Source of the DNA: Winogradskya humida
Lineage (GTDB): Bacteria > Actinomycetota > Actinomycetes > Mycobacteriales > Micromonosporaceae
Assembly (NCBI RefSeq): GCF_016862215.1
Contig: NZ_BOMN01000091.1
Span: 1-40,840, forward strand
DNA: 40,840 nt
Direction: 5' to 3'
Under the pieces are notes generated by a model. The model was given only the letters and a program-made list of their open reading frames with translations, had not been told where the DNA came from and searched no databases. The first letter of the stretch is position 1. Every line of letters begins with the position of its first letter. A program made the position numbers and the translations under genes. Positions 1 through 7,133 of this stretch are shown here, in pieces.

Positions 1-78
1 CCGACGCACCTCGCCCCGACCCACCTCACCCTCCCCCTGACCCCTCCCAACCCCGCCCCTGCCGACCCCGCCCTCTGA
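1..78. other. C-rich, G-poor edge sequence; possible tail of an upstream gene
   Basis: The first 78 bases are strongly pyrimidine-biased on the + strand. One frame starting at base 1 stays open and ends at TGA 76-78, reading as a Pro/Thr/Leu-rich stretch. It could be the C-terminal tail of a rightward gene that starts outside the window, or simply noncoding low-complexity DNA. Nothing here decides between the two. Confidence 0.2.
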
Positions 79-137
79 CCCCCCTTCCGGCCCTGCCCTC
101 CGGTGTCACGCAGAGGCACCAAACAAAATGGTTGTTC

Positions 138-167
138 TTGTTGTAGAGTCTCAAGGAGAACTACTAT
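138..167 (+). promoter_or_regulatory. candidate promoter of the TetR gene
   Basis: The stretch from about 120 to 180 is far more AT-rich than its surroundings. TTGTTG (138-143) and TACTAT (162-167) are 18 bases apart and resemble -35 and -10 boxes of a vegetative promoter, imperfectly (3/6 and 4/6 matches). The TetR start codon follows 25 bases after the -10 box. This is pattern matching only. Confidence 0.35.
143..164. promoter_or_regulatory. candidate TetR operator (imperfect inverted repeat)
   Basis: GTAG (143-146) pairs with CTAC (161-164), and inside it TCTC (149-152) pairs with GAGA (156-159), giving a broken palindrome centred near 154. It lies in the spacer between the candidate -35 and -10 boxes, where a TetR-family repressor controlling its own gene would be expected to bind. 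The symmetry is modest, so this is a suggestion. Confidence 0.25.
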
Positions 168-191
168 TGCGTTTGATGCTCAAGGAGGGTC

Positions 192-743
192 ATGCCCAGG
201 CTCACCGAGGCCCGGCGCGACATGCGGCGCGACCAGATCGCCGACGCCGCCATGCGGTGTTTCGCTCGCAACGGCCTCGACCGCACCTCGATCGCGGACA
301 TCGTGGCCGAGTCAGGGCTCTCCGCCGGCTCCATCTACGCCCACTACCGCAACAAGGCCGACCTGGTCACCGCGGTCACCGGCCAGGTGCTCGACCGCAA
401 GAGCACCGTCCTGCAGGAATGGGCCGCGCAGGATCCCCCGCCGCACCCCGACGAGATACCGGCCCGCCTGGTCGCCCTGATGAGCCCCGAGAAAGCCCGC
501 GTGGCGGTGCAGACCTGGGCCGCGGCGACCGTCGACCCGGGGGTGCGCGCCGTGCTCGCCGGGATGTTCGACGGCCTGTGCGCCCTGCTCCAGGACTACG
601 CCACGACCTGGCTGATCACGACCCAGGACACGACCCGGACCGACGCCCGGGAACGAGCCGTCCACATGGTCCGCCCCCTGGTGGCCCAGTTCCAGTCAGA
701 GATCCTCAGCAGAGCCCTCGATCTGAGAGTGAGTCCACAATGA
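192..743 (+). CDS. TetR-family transcriptional regulator
   Basis: The 183-residue protein has the usual TetR length. An N-terminal helix-turn-helix spans about residues 10-55 (RRDQIADAAMRCFARNG, then TSIADIVAESGLSAGSIYAHY, here cited in two parts: TSIADIVAESG and LSAGSIYAHYRNK). The rest is a variable ligand-binding helical domain with no recognisable inducer specificity. The start ATG is preceded by a strong ribosome site AAGGAGG (182-188). Its stop overlaps the ATG of the aldo/keto reductase (ATGA), so the two are probably co-transcribed. It likely represses itself and the reductase in response to a small molecule; the ligand is unknown. Confidence 0.93.
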   Translation: MPRLTEARRDMRRDQIADAAMRCFARNGLDRTSIADIVAESGLSAGSIYAHYRNKADLVTAVTGQVLDRKSTVLQEWAAQDPPPHPDEIPARLVALMSPEKARVAVQTWAAATVDPGVRAVLAGMFDGLCALLQDYATTWLITTQDTTRTDARERAVHMVRPLVAQFQSEILSRALDLRVSPQ

Positions 744-1639
744 CCGCAACCCCCGGCGGCACCGCACCCCTCGCGGGCCACCCCGCTGCCCGAGTCGGAT
801 TCGGCGCGATGCAGCTGCCCCGCCACGCCGACAAGGAGCGGTCGGTCGCCGTCCTGCGCCACGCGATCGACCTCGGCGTCAACCACGTCGACACCGCCGA
901 GTTCTACGGCTTCGGCTACGCCAACGACGTGATCCGCCGGACCCTGCGCGACGGCGACAACGTGATCGTCGTCAGCAAGGTCGGCGCCGACCCGGACCCG
1001 GACGGCCCCGTCCCGCTCAAACTCGCGCAGCGCCCCGAGCAACTGCGCGCCAGCGTCGAGGCCAACCTGCGCAGCCTCGGCACCGACACGATCCCGCTGG
1101 TCAACCTGCGCCGCACCGACGGCGGCCCCGGCGTCAGGGCCACCGGCGACCAGCTCGTGGACCTCGACGACCAGCTCGCGGTGATGACCGCCCTGCGCGA
1201 CGAGGGCAAGATCGGCGCCATCGGCCTCAGCGGTGTGACCCTCGACGTCCTGCAGCGTGCCCTGCCGGCCGGGATCGCCTGCGTCCAGAACGCCTACAGC
1301 CTCGTGGCCCGCGACGACGAGAAGCTGCTGGAGCTCTGCACCGCCGAGAACATCGCCTGGGTCCCGTTCTTCCCCCTCGGCGGCGCATTCCCCGGCATGC
1401 CCAAGGTGACCGACGAGCCGGTCGTGCTGGAGACCGCGGCCCGCCTCGGCGTGACCCCGGCCCAGATCGGTCTCGCCTGGCTGCTCCACCACGCCCCGAA
1501 CGTCCACCTGATCCCGGGCACGGCCGACCTCGGCCACCTCGACGCGAACATCGCCGCCGGCGCGATCACCTTCGACGCGGAGACCCTGGCAGCCCTCGAC
1601 GCCGTGCCGTCCCGGTCCTCGCAGATCTCGCTCGGCTAG
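740..1639 (+). CDS. aldo/keto reductase (variant active site)
   Basis: A 299-residue single-domain TIM-barrel oxidoreductase of the AKR family, expected to use NADPH to reduce a carbonyl. The catalytic Asp and Tyr are visible in DTAEFYG (about residue 55) and the Lys in VIVVSKVG. Where classical members have the catalytic His in a LxxLHR-type strand, this protein reads PLVNLRRTD, so that His appears to be Arg. Some AKRs related to E. coli YdbC also carry VNLR there, so this is probably a subfamily trait rather than decay. The late IPGT segment fits the cofactor-binding loop. Its ATG overlaps the TetR stop by 4 bases. The substrate is unknown. Confidence 0.9.
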   Translation: MTATPGGTAPLAGHPAARVGFGAMQLPRHADKERSVAVLRHAIDLGVNHVDTAEFYGFGYANDVIRRTLRDGDNVIVVSKVGADPDPDGPVPLKLAQRPEQLRASVEANLRSLGTDTIPLVNLRRTDGGPGVRATGDQLVDLDDQLAVMTALRDEGKIGAIGLSGVTLDVLQRALPAGIACVQNAYSLVARDDEKLLELCTAENIAWVPFFPLGGAFPGMPKVTDEPVVLETAARLGVTPAQIGLAWLLHHAPNVHLIPGTADLGHLDANIAAGAITFDAETLAALDAVPSRSSQISLG

Positions 1640-1675
1640 GGCGGCAAGCATCTCGTCGTAGGAGTTCCTGGCGTT

Positions 1676-1706
1676 CCGCCGTGGACCTCGGCACTGTCCA
1701 CGGCGG
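1676..1706 (+). terminator. hairpin terminator after the aldo/keto reductase
   Basis: CCGCCGTGGAC (1676-1686) and GTCCACGGCGG (1696-1706) form a perfect 11-bp stem with a 9-base loop, 37 bases after the reductase stop. No T-run follows, which is common for actinobacterial terminators. From here to 1927 I see no gene or other clear signal. Confidence 0.6.
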
Positions 1707-1927
1707 GCCCGGACGTGACTCGCCGGGTCGGGATGCTGCCGGCCGCACGGCCAGATGTTGCGCTGGGCACAGGAAAGCGACAACTTTGTGCGGTGTTGTT
1801 CGTCAAGCCCGGGCGATCATGCCTGAACGCGAAACATATGTTCCCTGGCCAGACGTGATTGGCTCACGATTAACACCCGACGCCGCAGAAGGTTGCGGCA
1901 ATGCGGGCTCCGGCACAACTTCGTGGA

Positions 1928-1948
1928 CCGCGGGCGGAGGACCCGCGG
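1928..1948 (-). terminator. hairpin terminator of the leftward 1949-7044 gene group
   Basis: CCGCGGG (1928-1934) and CCCGCGG (1942-1948) form a perfect 7-bp GC stem with a 7-base loop. It directly abuts the stop codon of the leftward kinase-like gene. It faces the + strand terminator at 1676-1706, so two converging transcription units are closed off here. Confidence 0.45.
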
Positions 1949-2893
1949 CTATCCGAGGCGCCGTAGTGCTGTCTCGACGGTGACCTCGACCCGGGAAGTC
2001 ATGCCGGGCCCGTCGACGGGACGGCGCCCGGCGACCTGGCCACGGATCCACTTCGGCCCGCTGTCGTCATAGTGCAGGAGGGCGTACAGGTCCCACCACG
2101 GATCGAGAGCCACCCCGGCGATCGACTCGTAGAGCGACCGGAGCTGCTCCGGCCACTCGGGTGAGTAGAGCGCGGCCAGGTATCGCCGGCAGTGCCCGAC
2201 GTCGATCGCGCGCGGCCCCCGGTGGATGGCGTTCCAGTCGGTCAGTCCGGTGATCCTGCCGCGCGACCACAGCAGGTTGACGGGCAGGAGATCGCAGTGC
2301 AGAAAGACGGCGGTGTCCTTCGGCGGCGGCTCCGCCATGACGGCGAACGCCGCCTTCCACACGGCCGGCTTCTGTGCGCCGGCCGGCACCTGAAACCCGT
2401 CCCGGGGAGCGATCCAGGAATCCGTCCAAGGTCTGAACGTCGGCGCGGGGAGATCGAGGGAGTGCAGCAGCACAGCGATCTCCGCGATCCTCGTCATCCA
2501 CGACCGGGGTTCCTGGGGATTGAGGTGAACATGGCCCTGCAACCGTGTCATCAGCAACGATGGTGCGCCTCCCGTCGAAGCACCATCGACGTCAGCAGCC
2601 AGGATGCCCGGGACCGGGAGCCCGCTTCCCGCCACCACACCGAGATTGGTGATCTCCTTCTCCAGGCTCCCCCGCAGGCCGAGCCCACCCGGGTACTGCC
2701 GCAGTACGACGAACGTCCGGATTCCGCGGCGTTCGACGGTCAGCCGACTCACCGCGGAGCTGACGCCACCGGTCATGCGGCGGCAGCCGACGATGCGACT
2801 GCCCCGGCCCATCGACGCCGCGACCCAGGCCAGGGTCTCCGCGGAGGGCCGGCGCTGCCGGAACCCGCCATCCCTCCAGTCGCCATCGGTCAT
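1949..2893 (-). CDS. aminoglycoside phosphotransferase (APH)-family kinase
   Basis: A 314-residue protein with the APH/choline-kinase fold. Near residue 200 is the Brenner-type catalytic loop HCDLLPVNLLW (H, D and N in place), followed by TDWNA where most members have a metal-binding DWE or DFE. The N-lobe contains VVLRQYPGG, giving a plausible ATP-contacting region. The family phosphorylates hydroxyls of aminoglycosides, choline, sugars or nucleosides; the substrate cannot be read from sequence. The ATG at 2893 starts 17 bases after the LacI-type gene stop, so it is probably last in a leftward operon. Resistance is possible, but the setting beside polysaccharide genes makes a metabolic kinase just as likely. 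Confidence 0.82.
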   Translation of the reverse strand: MTDGDWRDGGFRQRRPSAETLAWVAASMGRGSRIVGCRRMTGGVSSAVSRLTVERRGIRTFVVLRQYPGGLGLRGSLEKEITNLGVVAGSGLPVPGILAADVDGASTGGAPSLLMTRLQGHVHLNPQEPRSWMTRIAEIAVLLHSLDLPAPTFRPWTDSWIAPRDGFQVPAGAQKPAVWKAAFAVMAEPPPKDTAVFLHCDLLPVNLLWSRGRITGLTDWNAIHRGPRAIDVGHCRRYLAALYSPEWPEQLRSLYESIAGVALDPWWDLYALLHYDDSGPKWIRGQVAGRRPVDGPGMTSRVEVTVETALRRLG

Positions 2894-2910
2894 GGGCGCG
2901 AGGCTGTCCG

Positions 2911-3936
2911 TCAGAGGCCCGGCGCCGGGCGGGGCGGGGCGGTGCTGTCCCGGACGACGAGGTGCAGGTTGGCGCTCGGGGCCTCGAACTGGTCGCCTGT
3001 CAGCCGGCCCAGCAGGAAGCCGACCGCGCTGCGGCCCAGCTCCGCGAAGTCCTGGGCCATCGTGGTCAGCGCCGGGGTCCAGAGCTGGGCGAGGGGGTGG
3101 TCGTCGAAGCCGGCGACGCTGATGTCGTCGGGGACGCGCAGGCCGGCGTCCTGGAGGCCTTTGATCACCCCGAAGGCGACCTCGTCGTTGCCGCACAGTA
3201 CGGCGGTGACGTCGTCGCGCTTGGCCAGCTTCAGGGCGGCGTCGTAGCCGGAGCGGGCCGTCCAGTCGGTTTCCAGGGGGCGGGGCACCGGGGCGCCCGC
3301 GGCCTTCAACGCCTCCCGCCAGCCGAGCATGCGGCCGCTGGGCCGGCCCGAGCCGGGGACGGCGACGTGGTGGACCGTGCGGTGGCCGAGGCCGAGAAGG
3401 TAGTTCGTGGCGTCCCAGCCGCCCTGGTGGTCGTCGAAGAGCGCGCGCGGGATGCGGCGGTTGCCCGCCGTCGAGGACACCGCGGCCACGGCGACGGTGT
3501 CGGGCAGGGCGGCCAGCGCACGGCTGCCCTGGATGTCGAACTCGAGCACGATGACCCCCGCAAGGGGCTGGCCCAGCGCCAGTCCGACAGCGGCCCGGAC
3601 CGCCTCCTCGTCGGCGGCACCGACCACGGTGATCGCCACGACGAGGCCGGCGGACCGGGCCGCTTCCTCGATGCCCTGGATCGTGCTCGCGTACCCGTAG
3701 CGGGTGGTGTCGCCGGTGAGGACGCCGATTATCGAGCGCTGCCCGGTGACGAGGGCGCGGGCGGCCGCGTTGGGGTGGTAGCCGAGCTCCTCGATGGCGC
3801 GCATCACCTGGACGCGCTTGTCCTCGCTGACCCGGGTCGCCCCGCTGAGCACCCGGGAGACCGTGGGGACCGAGACACCCGCCGCGCGCGCGACATCGGC
3901 GAGCACGGGCGGGCGTTTGAGGGGGCGGGCGGTCAC
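2911..3936 (-). CDS. LacI-family transcriptional regulator
   Basis: The protein opens with a LacI helix-turn-helix and hinge (VLADVARAAGVSVPTVSRVL, about residues 11-30). A periplasmic-binding-protein-like effector domain follows (IIGVLTGDTTRYGY; later CGNDEVAFGVIKGLQDAG and DISVAGFDDHPLA). These regulators normally bind a sugar or nucleoside and repress uptake or use genes. The GTG at 3936 gives 341 residues with the usual short lead before the helix-turn-helix. A GTG at 3981, right after the upstream stop, would add 15 residues. Neither start has a good ribosome site. No sugar importer or glycosidase is adjacent, so the target may be this gene group itself. Confidence 0.88.
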   Translation of the reverse strand: MTARPLKRPPVLADVARAAGVSVPTVSRVLSGATRVSEDKRVQVMRAIEELGYHPNAAARALVTGQRSIIGVLTGDTTRYGYASTIQGIEEAARSAGLVVAITVVGAADEEAVRAAVGLALGQPLAGVIVLEFDIQGSRALAALPDTVAVAAVSSTAGNRRIPRALFDDHQGGWDATNYLLGLGHRTVHHVAVPGSGRPSGRMLGWREALKAAGAPVPRPLETDWTARSGYDAALKLAKRDDVTAVLCGNDEVAFGVIKGLQDAGLRVPDDISVAGFDDHPLAQLWTPALTTMAQDFAELGRSAVGFLLGRLTGDQFEAPSANLHLVVRDSTAPPRPAPGL

Positions 3937-3981
3937 GCCGGTCAGCGTACTGGCCGCGGCCCTGCCAGGCGGGGTCTGCAC

Positions 3982-5181
3982 CTACGCGGCGCCGAGCGCT
4001 TCGAGCAGCCGGTCGATCTCGTCCTCGGTGTTGTAGTGGTAGATGCTGGCCCGGACGGCGCCTCCGCTGTCGCGCAGCTGCGCTGCCTCGAAATACTCGA
4101 CCGCGTAGTAGTCGCCGTTGGACACGCAGATGTTCTGTTCGCCGAGGATGCGGGCGGTCTCCGCGGGTGCCTGGCCGGCGAGCCGGAACGACACCGTCGG
4201 GCAGCGGTCGGCCGGGGCCGCGAGGACGGTTACCCCGTCGATCTTCTCCAGCCCGGTGAGAAACCTTTCGAGCAGGCCATTTTCGTACGCCGTGACAGCC
4301 GTCAGACTCTCGACCAGCCGCTCGCGCCGCGTCCCACCCGTGGCACCGGTCAGCCCGGCCAGGTGATCCACCGCCGCGGTGATCCCGGCGAGCAGTTCGA
4401 AGCTCAGCGTCCCGAACTCGAAGCGCTCCGGCACCGACTTCGGCGACGGCACCAGCTTGACCGGCTCGAGCGGCTCCCAGATCGCCGGATCCGCGACCAC
4501 GGCGGCGTAGTGCGGCCCGGACCACTTGTAGGCGCTCGTGACGTAGAAGTCGGCGCCGAGCTCCTTCACGTCGGTCACCCGGTGCGCGGTGGAGTGCACC
4601 CCGTCGACGAACGTCAGCACCCCGGCCGCGTGCGCGATCGCCGTGATCTCCCGGACCGCCGGCATGGTCCCGGTGGCGTTGCTGGCCGCGGTCACGGCGA
4701 CGAGCCTGGTCCGCGGCCCGATCAGCTCCCGGAACTGCGCGACGGGCAGCTCCCCGCTGCGCACGTCGACGTCGGCCCACCGCACGGTCGCACCCACGGA
4801 CTCGGCGGCCTGGATCCACGGCCGCACGTTCGCGTCGTGGTCGAGCCGGGTCACGACGATCTCGTCCCCCGGCCCCCACCCCTGCGCCAGCGTCCGCGCG
4901 ACCAGGTACGTCAGCGCCGTGGCGCTGGCCCCGAACACCACCCCGGCAGGATCCCCGCCGACCAGGTCGGCGATGGCCGCCCGCGCCGACGCCACGATGT
5001 CCCCGGAACGCCGCGCCGGCTTGTAGCTGGTCCCCCGGTTGGAGACGGCGGCCTGCATCACCCCGGTCACGGCGACGACAACCGGCGAGGCGACCTGAGT
5101 GCCCCCGGCCCCGTCGAAGTGCACAAATCGCTCATCAAGGGCGGGATACGCGGACCTGATCCGAGCCACATCGAAGACCAT
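3982..5181 (-). CDS. class V aminotransferase (cysteine desulfurase-like)
   Basis: A 399-residue PLP enzyme of the aminotransferase class V/NifS-SufS superfamily. It shows SNATGTMPAV, VDGVHSTAH (PLP-binding Asp and His) and TSAYKWSGPH with the Schiff-base Lys near residue 220. The members most like this are annotated as cysteine desulfurase-like or isopenicillin-epimerase-like proteins. I see no clear mobile loop with the catalytic Cys of a true desulfurase, so sulfur transfer is uncertain. It starts 9 bases after the CapD-like gene stop and ends where the LacI-type gene begins, so it belongs to that leftward group. It could aminate a keto-sugar or keto-acid, but this is a guess from context. 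Confidence 0.85.
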   Translation of the reverse strand: MVFDVARIRSAYPALDERFVHFDGAGGTQVASPVVVAVTGVMQAAVSNRGTSYKPARRSGDIVASARAAIADLVGGDPAGVVFGASATALTYLVARTLAQGWGPGDEIVVTRLDHDANVRPWIQAAESVGATVRWADVDVRSGELPVAQFRELIGPRTRLVAVTAASNATGTMPAVREITAIAHAAGVLTFVDGVHSTAHRVTDVKELGADFYVTSAYKWSGPHYAAVVADPAIWEPLEPVKLVPSPKSVPERFEFGTLSFELLAGITAAVDHLAGLTGATGGTRRERLVESLTAVTAYENGLLERFLTGLEKIDGVTVLAAPADRCPTVSFRLAGQAPAETARILGEQNICVSNGDYYAVEYFEAAQLRDSGGAVRASIYHYNTEDEIDRLLEALGAA

Positions 5182-5190
5182 GCAACGACA

Positions 5191-7044
5191 CTAAGTCGCG
5201 GAGGGCGTACGCGTGATGGTGGGGTCCATGCGCCGCAGGCCGGCGGTGTTCTCGTGGCGGGGCAGCCGCAGGGTCTGGTCGCAGAGCCGGGCCAGCTCGG
5301 CGGTGACCACCTCGGGGGTGGCATGGCTGTCGAGGAAGCGCACCTCGGCGGGGTCAAGCGGCGGCACCTGCACGTGTGAGATGAGCGGGTGCAGCGGCCG
5401 GCGGTCGATCTCGCCCGTGCCGAAGAGCTCCTCGTGCAGCTTCTCGCCGGGGCGCAGGCTGGAGAACTCGATGTCGATCGGGACCGGGGCGAGCTGGGCC
5501 ATCTGCCGGGCCACCTCGGCGATGCGGACGGGGCTGCCCATCTGCAGGACCAGGGCCTCGCCGCCCTGGCCGATCGCGGCGGCCTGGATGACCAGGTGGA
5601 CCGCCTCCTGGATGGTCATGAAGTAGCGGGTGACGTCCGGGTGGGTGACGACCATCGGGCCGCCCGCCGCGATCTGCGCGTTGAACGCGGTCAGCACCGA
5701 GCCGCGGCTGCCCAGCACGTTGCCGAAGCGCACGCTCAGGAACGAGCCGGGCCCGGCCGCCGCCGTGTGCGCGGTGAGCCGCTCCGTGATGCGCTTGCTG
5801 TAGCCGAGCACGCTGATCGGGTTGGCGGCCTTGTCGGTGGAGATGTTGACGAACCGCTCGACCCCGGCGGAGGCCTCCAGCACGGTCAGCGTCCCCCAGA
5901 TGTTGGTCTTCACCGCCTCGCCCGGGTAGCGCTCCAGCAGGGGCAGGTGTTTGAGCGCCGCGGCGTGGAACACCACCTGCGGGCGGCGGACCTTGAAGAT
6001 CGACCGGACGGTGGCGGCGTCACGCAGGTCCGCGAGGATGACGGACGGGTCGTCGAGCGACGCCCGTCCGTCCAGCGACAACTGGACCGCGTGCAGGGCG
6101 GACTCGTCGCGGTCGAGCATCATCAGCTCGGCGGGGGCGTACCGGCTGAGCTGGCGGCACAGCTCCGAGCCGATCGAGCCGCCGGCGCCGGTGACCAGGA
6201 CCCGTTTGCCGGTCAGGTAGCCCGCGATGGCGTCCAGGTCGGTGTCGATCTGGCGGCGGCCGAGCAGGTCGGTGATCCGTACGTCACGGACGTCCGTGAC
6301 GCTGACCCGGTCGTCGATCAGCTCGCTGAGCGCGGGCACGACCTTGAACCCGGCCCCGGCGGCGACGGTGATCCCGCGGACCTCGCGGACCAGGGCGGCG
6401 TCGGCGTTCGCGACGGAGAAGACGACCGTGCCCGCCCCGGTCGCGGCGAGTGCGGCGGGGATCGCCTCCCTGCCACCCAGCACGGGTACGCCGTGCACCC
6501 GCAGATGCCGCTGCACCGGATCGTCGTCGATGACCCCGACCGGCAGGTAGCGCCCGCGCCGGTCGCTCAGCATGGACCGGGTCAGGACGTGCCCGGCGGC
6601 TCCCGCGCCGAAGAGCAGCACGGGGGTGGCGGTGCTCGGGTCCGGCCGGGAGCTGTATTCACGCTGGAGCCGGCGCAGGTACCGCACGGCGAGCATGAGC
6701 ACGAGCGCGATCATCCCGCCGACCACCGGCGCGCTGGCCGGGATCGGGCGTGACGGCAGGCCCAGGTCGGCGACGAGGACGAGGAACGCGGTCAGCAGGA
6801 CGGTCAGCGAGACCGCGCGTACCTCCTCGAAGCTCGCGAAGCCGTACCGGCCACGGTAGAGGAACTGCAGGTGACCGATCACCGCGTGCAGGACGACGGT
6901 GCCGAGAACGGCCAGCGTCGTCGTGACGAGCTGGCGGGTGCCCAGCGCGAACTCGTACCGGGTGAGTACCGCGGCGGTCAGGCCCGCGCCCCACGCGGCA
7001 CCATCGATGACCAGGGCGGCGATGGCCCTTCCCCGTGCGCGCAT
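5191..7044 (-). CDS. membrane-bound polysaccharide biosynthesis dehydratase (CapD/EpsC/PglF type)
   Basis: The 617 residues match the large form of the family. Several N-terminal membrane helices cover about residues 1-130. A first Rossmann-like domain (LLFGAGAAGHVL, about 145) is followed by the catalytic SDR domain (VLVTGAGGSIGSEL, about 285; ISTDKAANPISVLGYSKR, about 410). Relatives convert UDP-GlcNAc to the UDP-4-keto-6-deoxy sugar that a DegT-type enzyme then aminates. The Thr-Asp-Lys triad is present. Four residues before the second Lys, where characterised enzymes have Tyr or Met, this one has Leu. It is first in the leftward group and divergent from the BY-kinase. The nearby aminotransferase at 9235 is its likely partner. 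Confidence 0.9.
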   Translation of the reverse strand: MRARGRAIAALVIDGAAWGAGLTAAVLTRYEFALGTRQLVTTTLAVLGTVVLHAVIGHLQFLYRGRYGFASFEEVRAVSLTVLLTAFLVLVADLGLPSRPIPASAPVVGGMIALVLMLAVRYLRRLQREYSSRPDPSTATPVLLFGAGAAGHVLTRSMLSDRRGRYLPVGVIDDDPVQRHLRVHGVPVLGGREAIPAALAATGAGTVVFSVANADAALVREVRGITVAAGAGFKVVPALSELIDDRVSVTDVRDVRITDLLGRRQIDTDLDAIAGYLTGKRVLVTGAGGSIGSELCRQLSRYAPAELMMLDRDESALHAVQLSLDGRASLDDPSVILADLRDAATVRSIFKVRRPQVVFHAAALKHLPLLERYPGEAVKTNIWGTLTVLEASAGVERFVNISTDKAANPISVLGYSKRITERLTAHTAAAGPGSFLSVRFGNVLGSRGSVLTAFNAQIAAGGPMVVTHPDVTRYFMTIQEAVHLVIQAAAIGQGGEALVLQMGSPVRIAEVARQMAQLAPVPIDIEFSSLRPGEKLHEELFGTGEIDRRPLHPLISHVQVPPLDPAEVRFLDSHATPEVVTAELARLCDQTLRLPRHENTAGLRRMDPTITRTPSAT

Positions 7045-7061
7045 GGAACTCAGACTAGGAA

Positions 7062-7079
7062 CTTCCGGGCCCCCGGAAG
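7062..7079. promoter_or_regulatory. perfect palindrome in the divergent CapD/kinase promoter region
   Basis: CTTCCGGG (7062-7069) and CCCGGAAG (7072-7079) are perfect 8-base arms separated by CC. The site lies 18 bases upstream of the CapD-type gene and 55 bases upstream of the kinase gene. It could be an operator for a dimeric regulator acting on both, or a 5'-UTR hairpin. No regulator is identified. Confidence 0.4.
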
Positions 7080-7133
7080 GACGAAATACGCATTCTCCCC
7101 TTTGTGCCCCTTATGGACTATATCTTGGGCGAT

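Noticed and set aside
128..1639. A long + strand frame continuous with the aldo/keto reductase from base 128
   Set aside because: The part before 740 is Arg/Pro-rich shadow of the TetR gene. The reductase has a proper ATG at 740 overlapping the TetR stop.
1949..4879. A 976-codon leftward open frame
   Set aside because: Only its last 314 codons (the APH-type kinase) are protein-like. The upstream part is Arg-rich shadow sequence antisense-framed against the LacI and aminotransferase genes.
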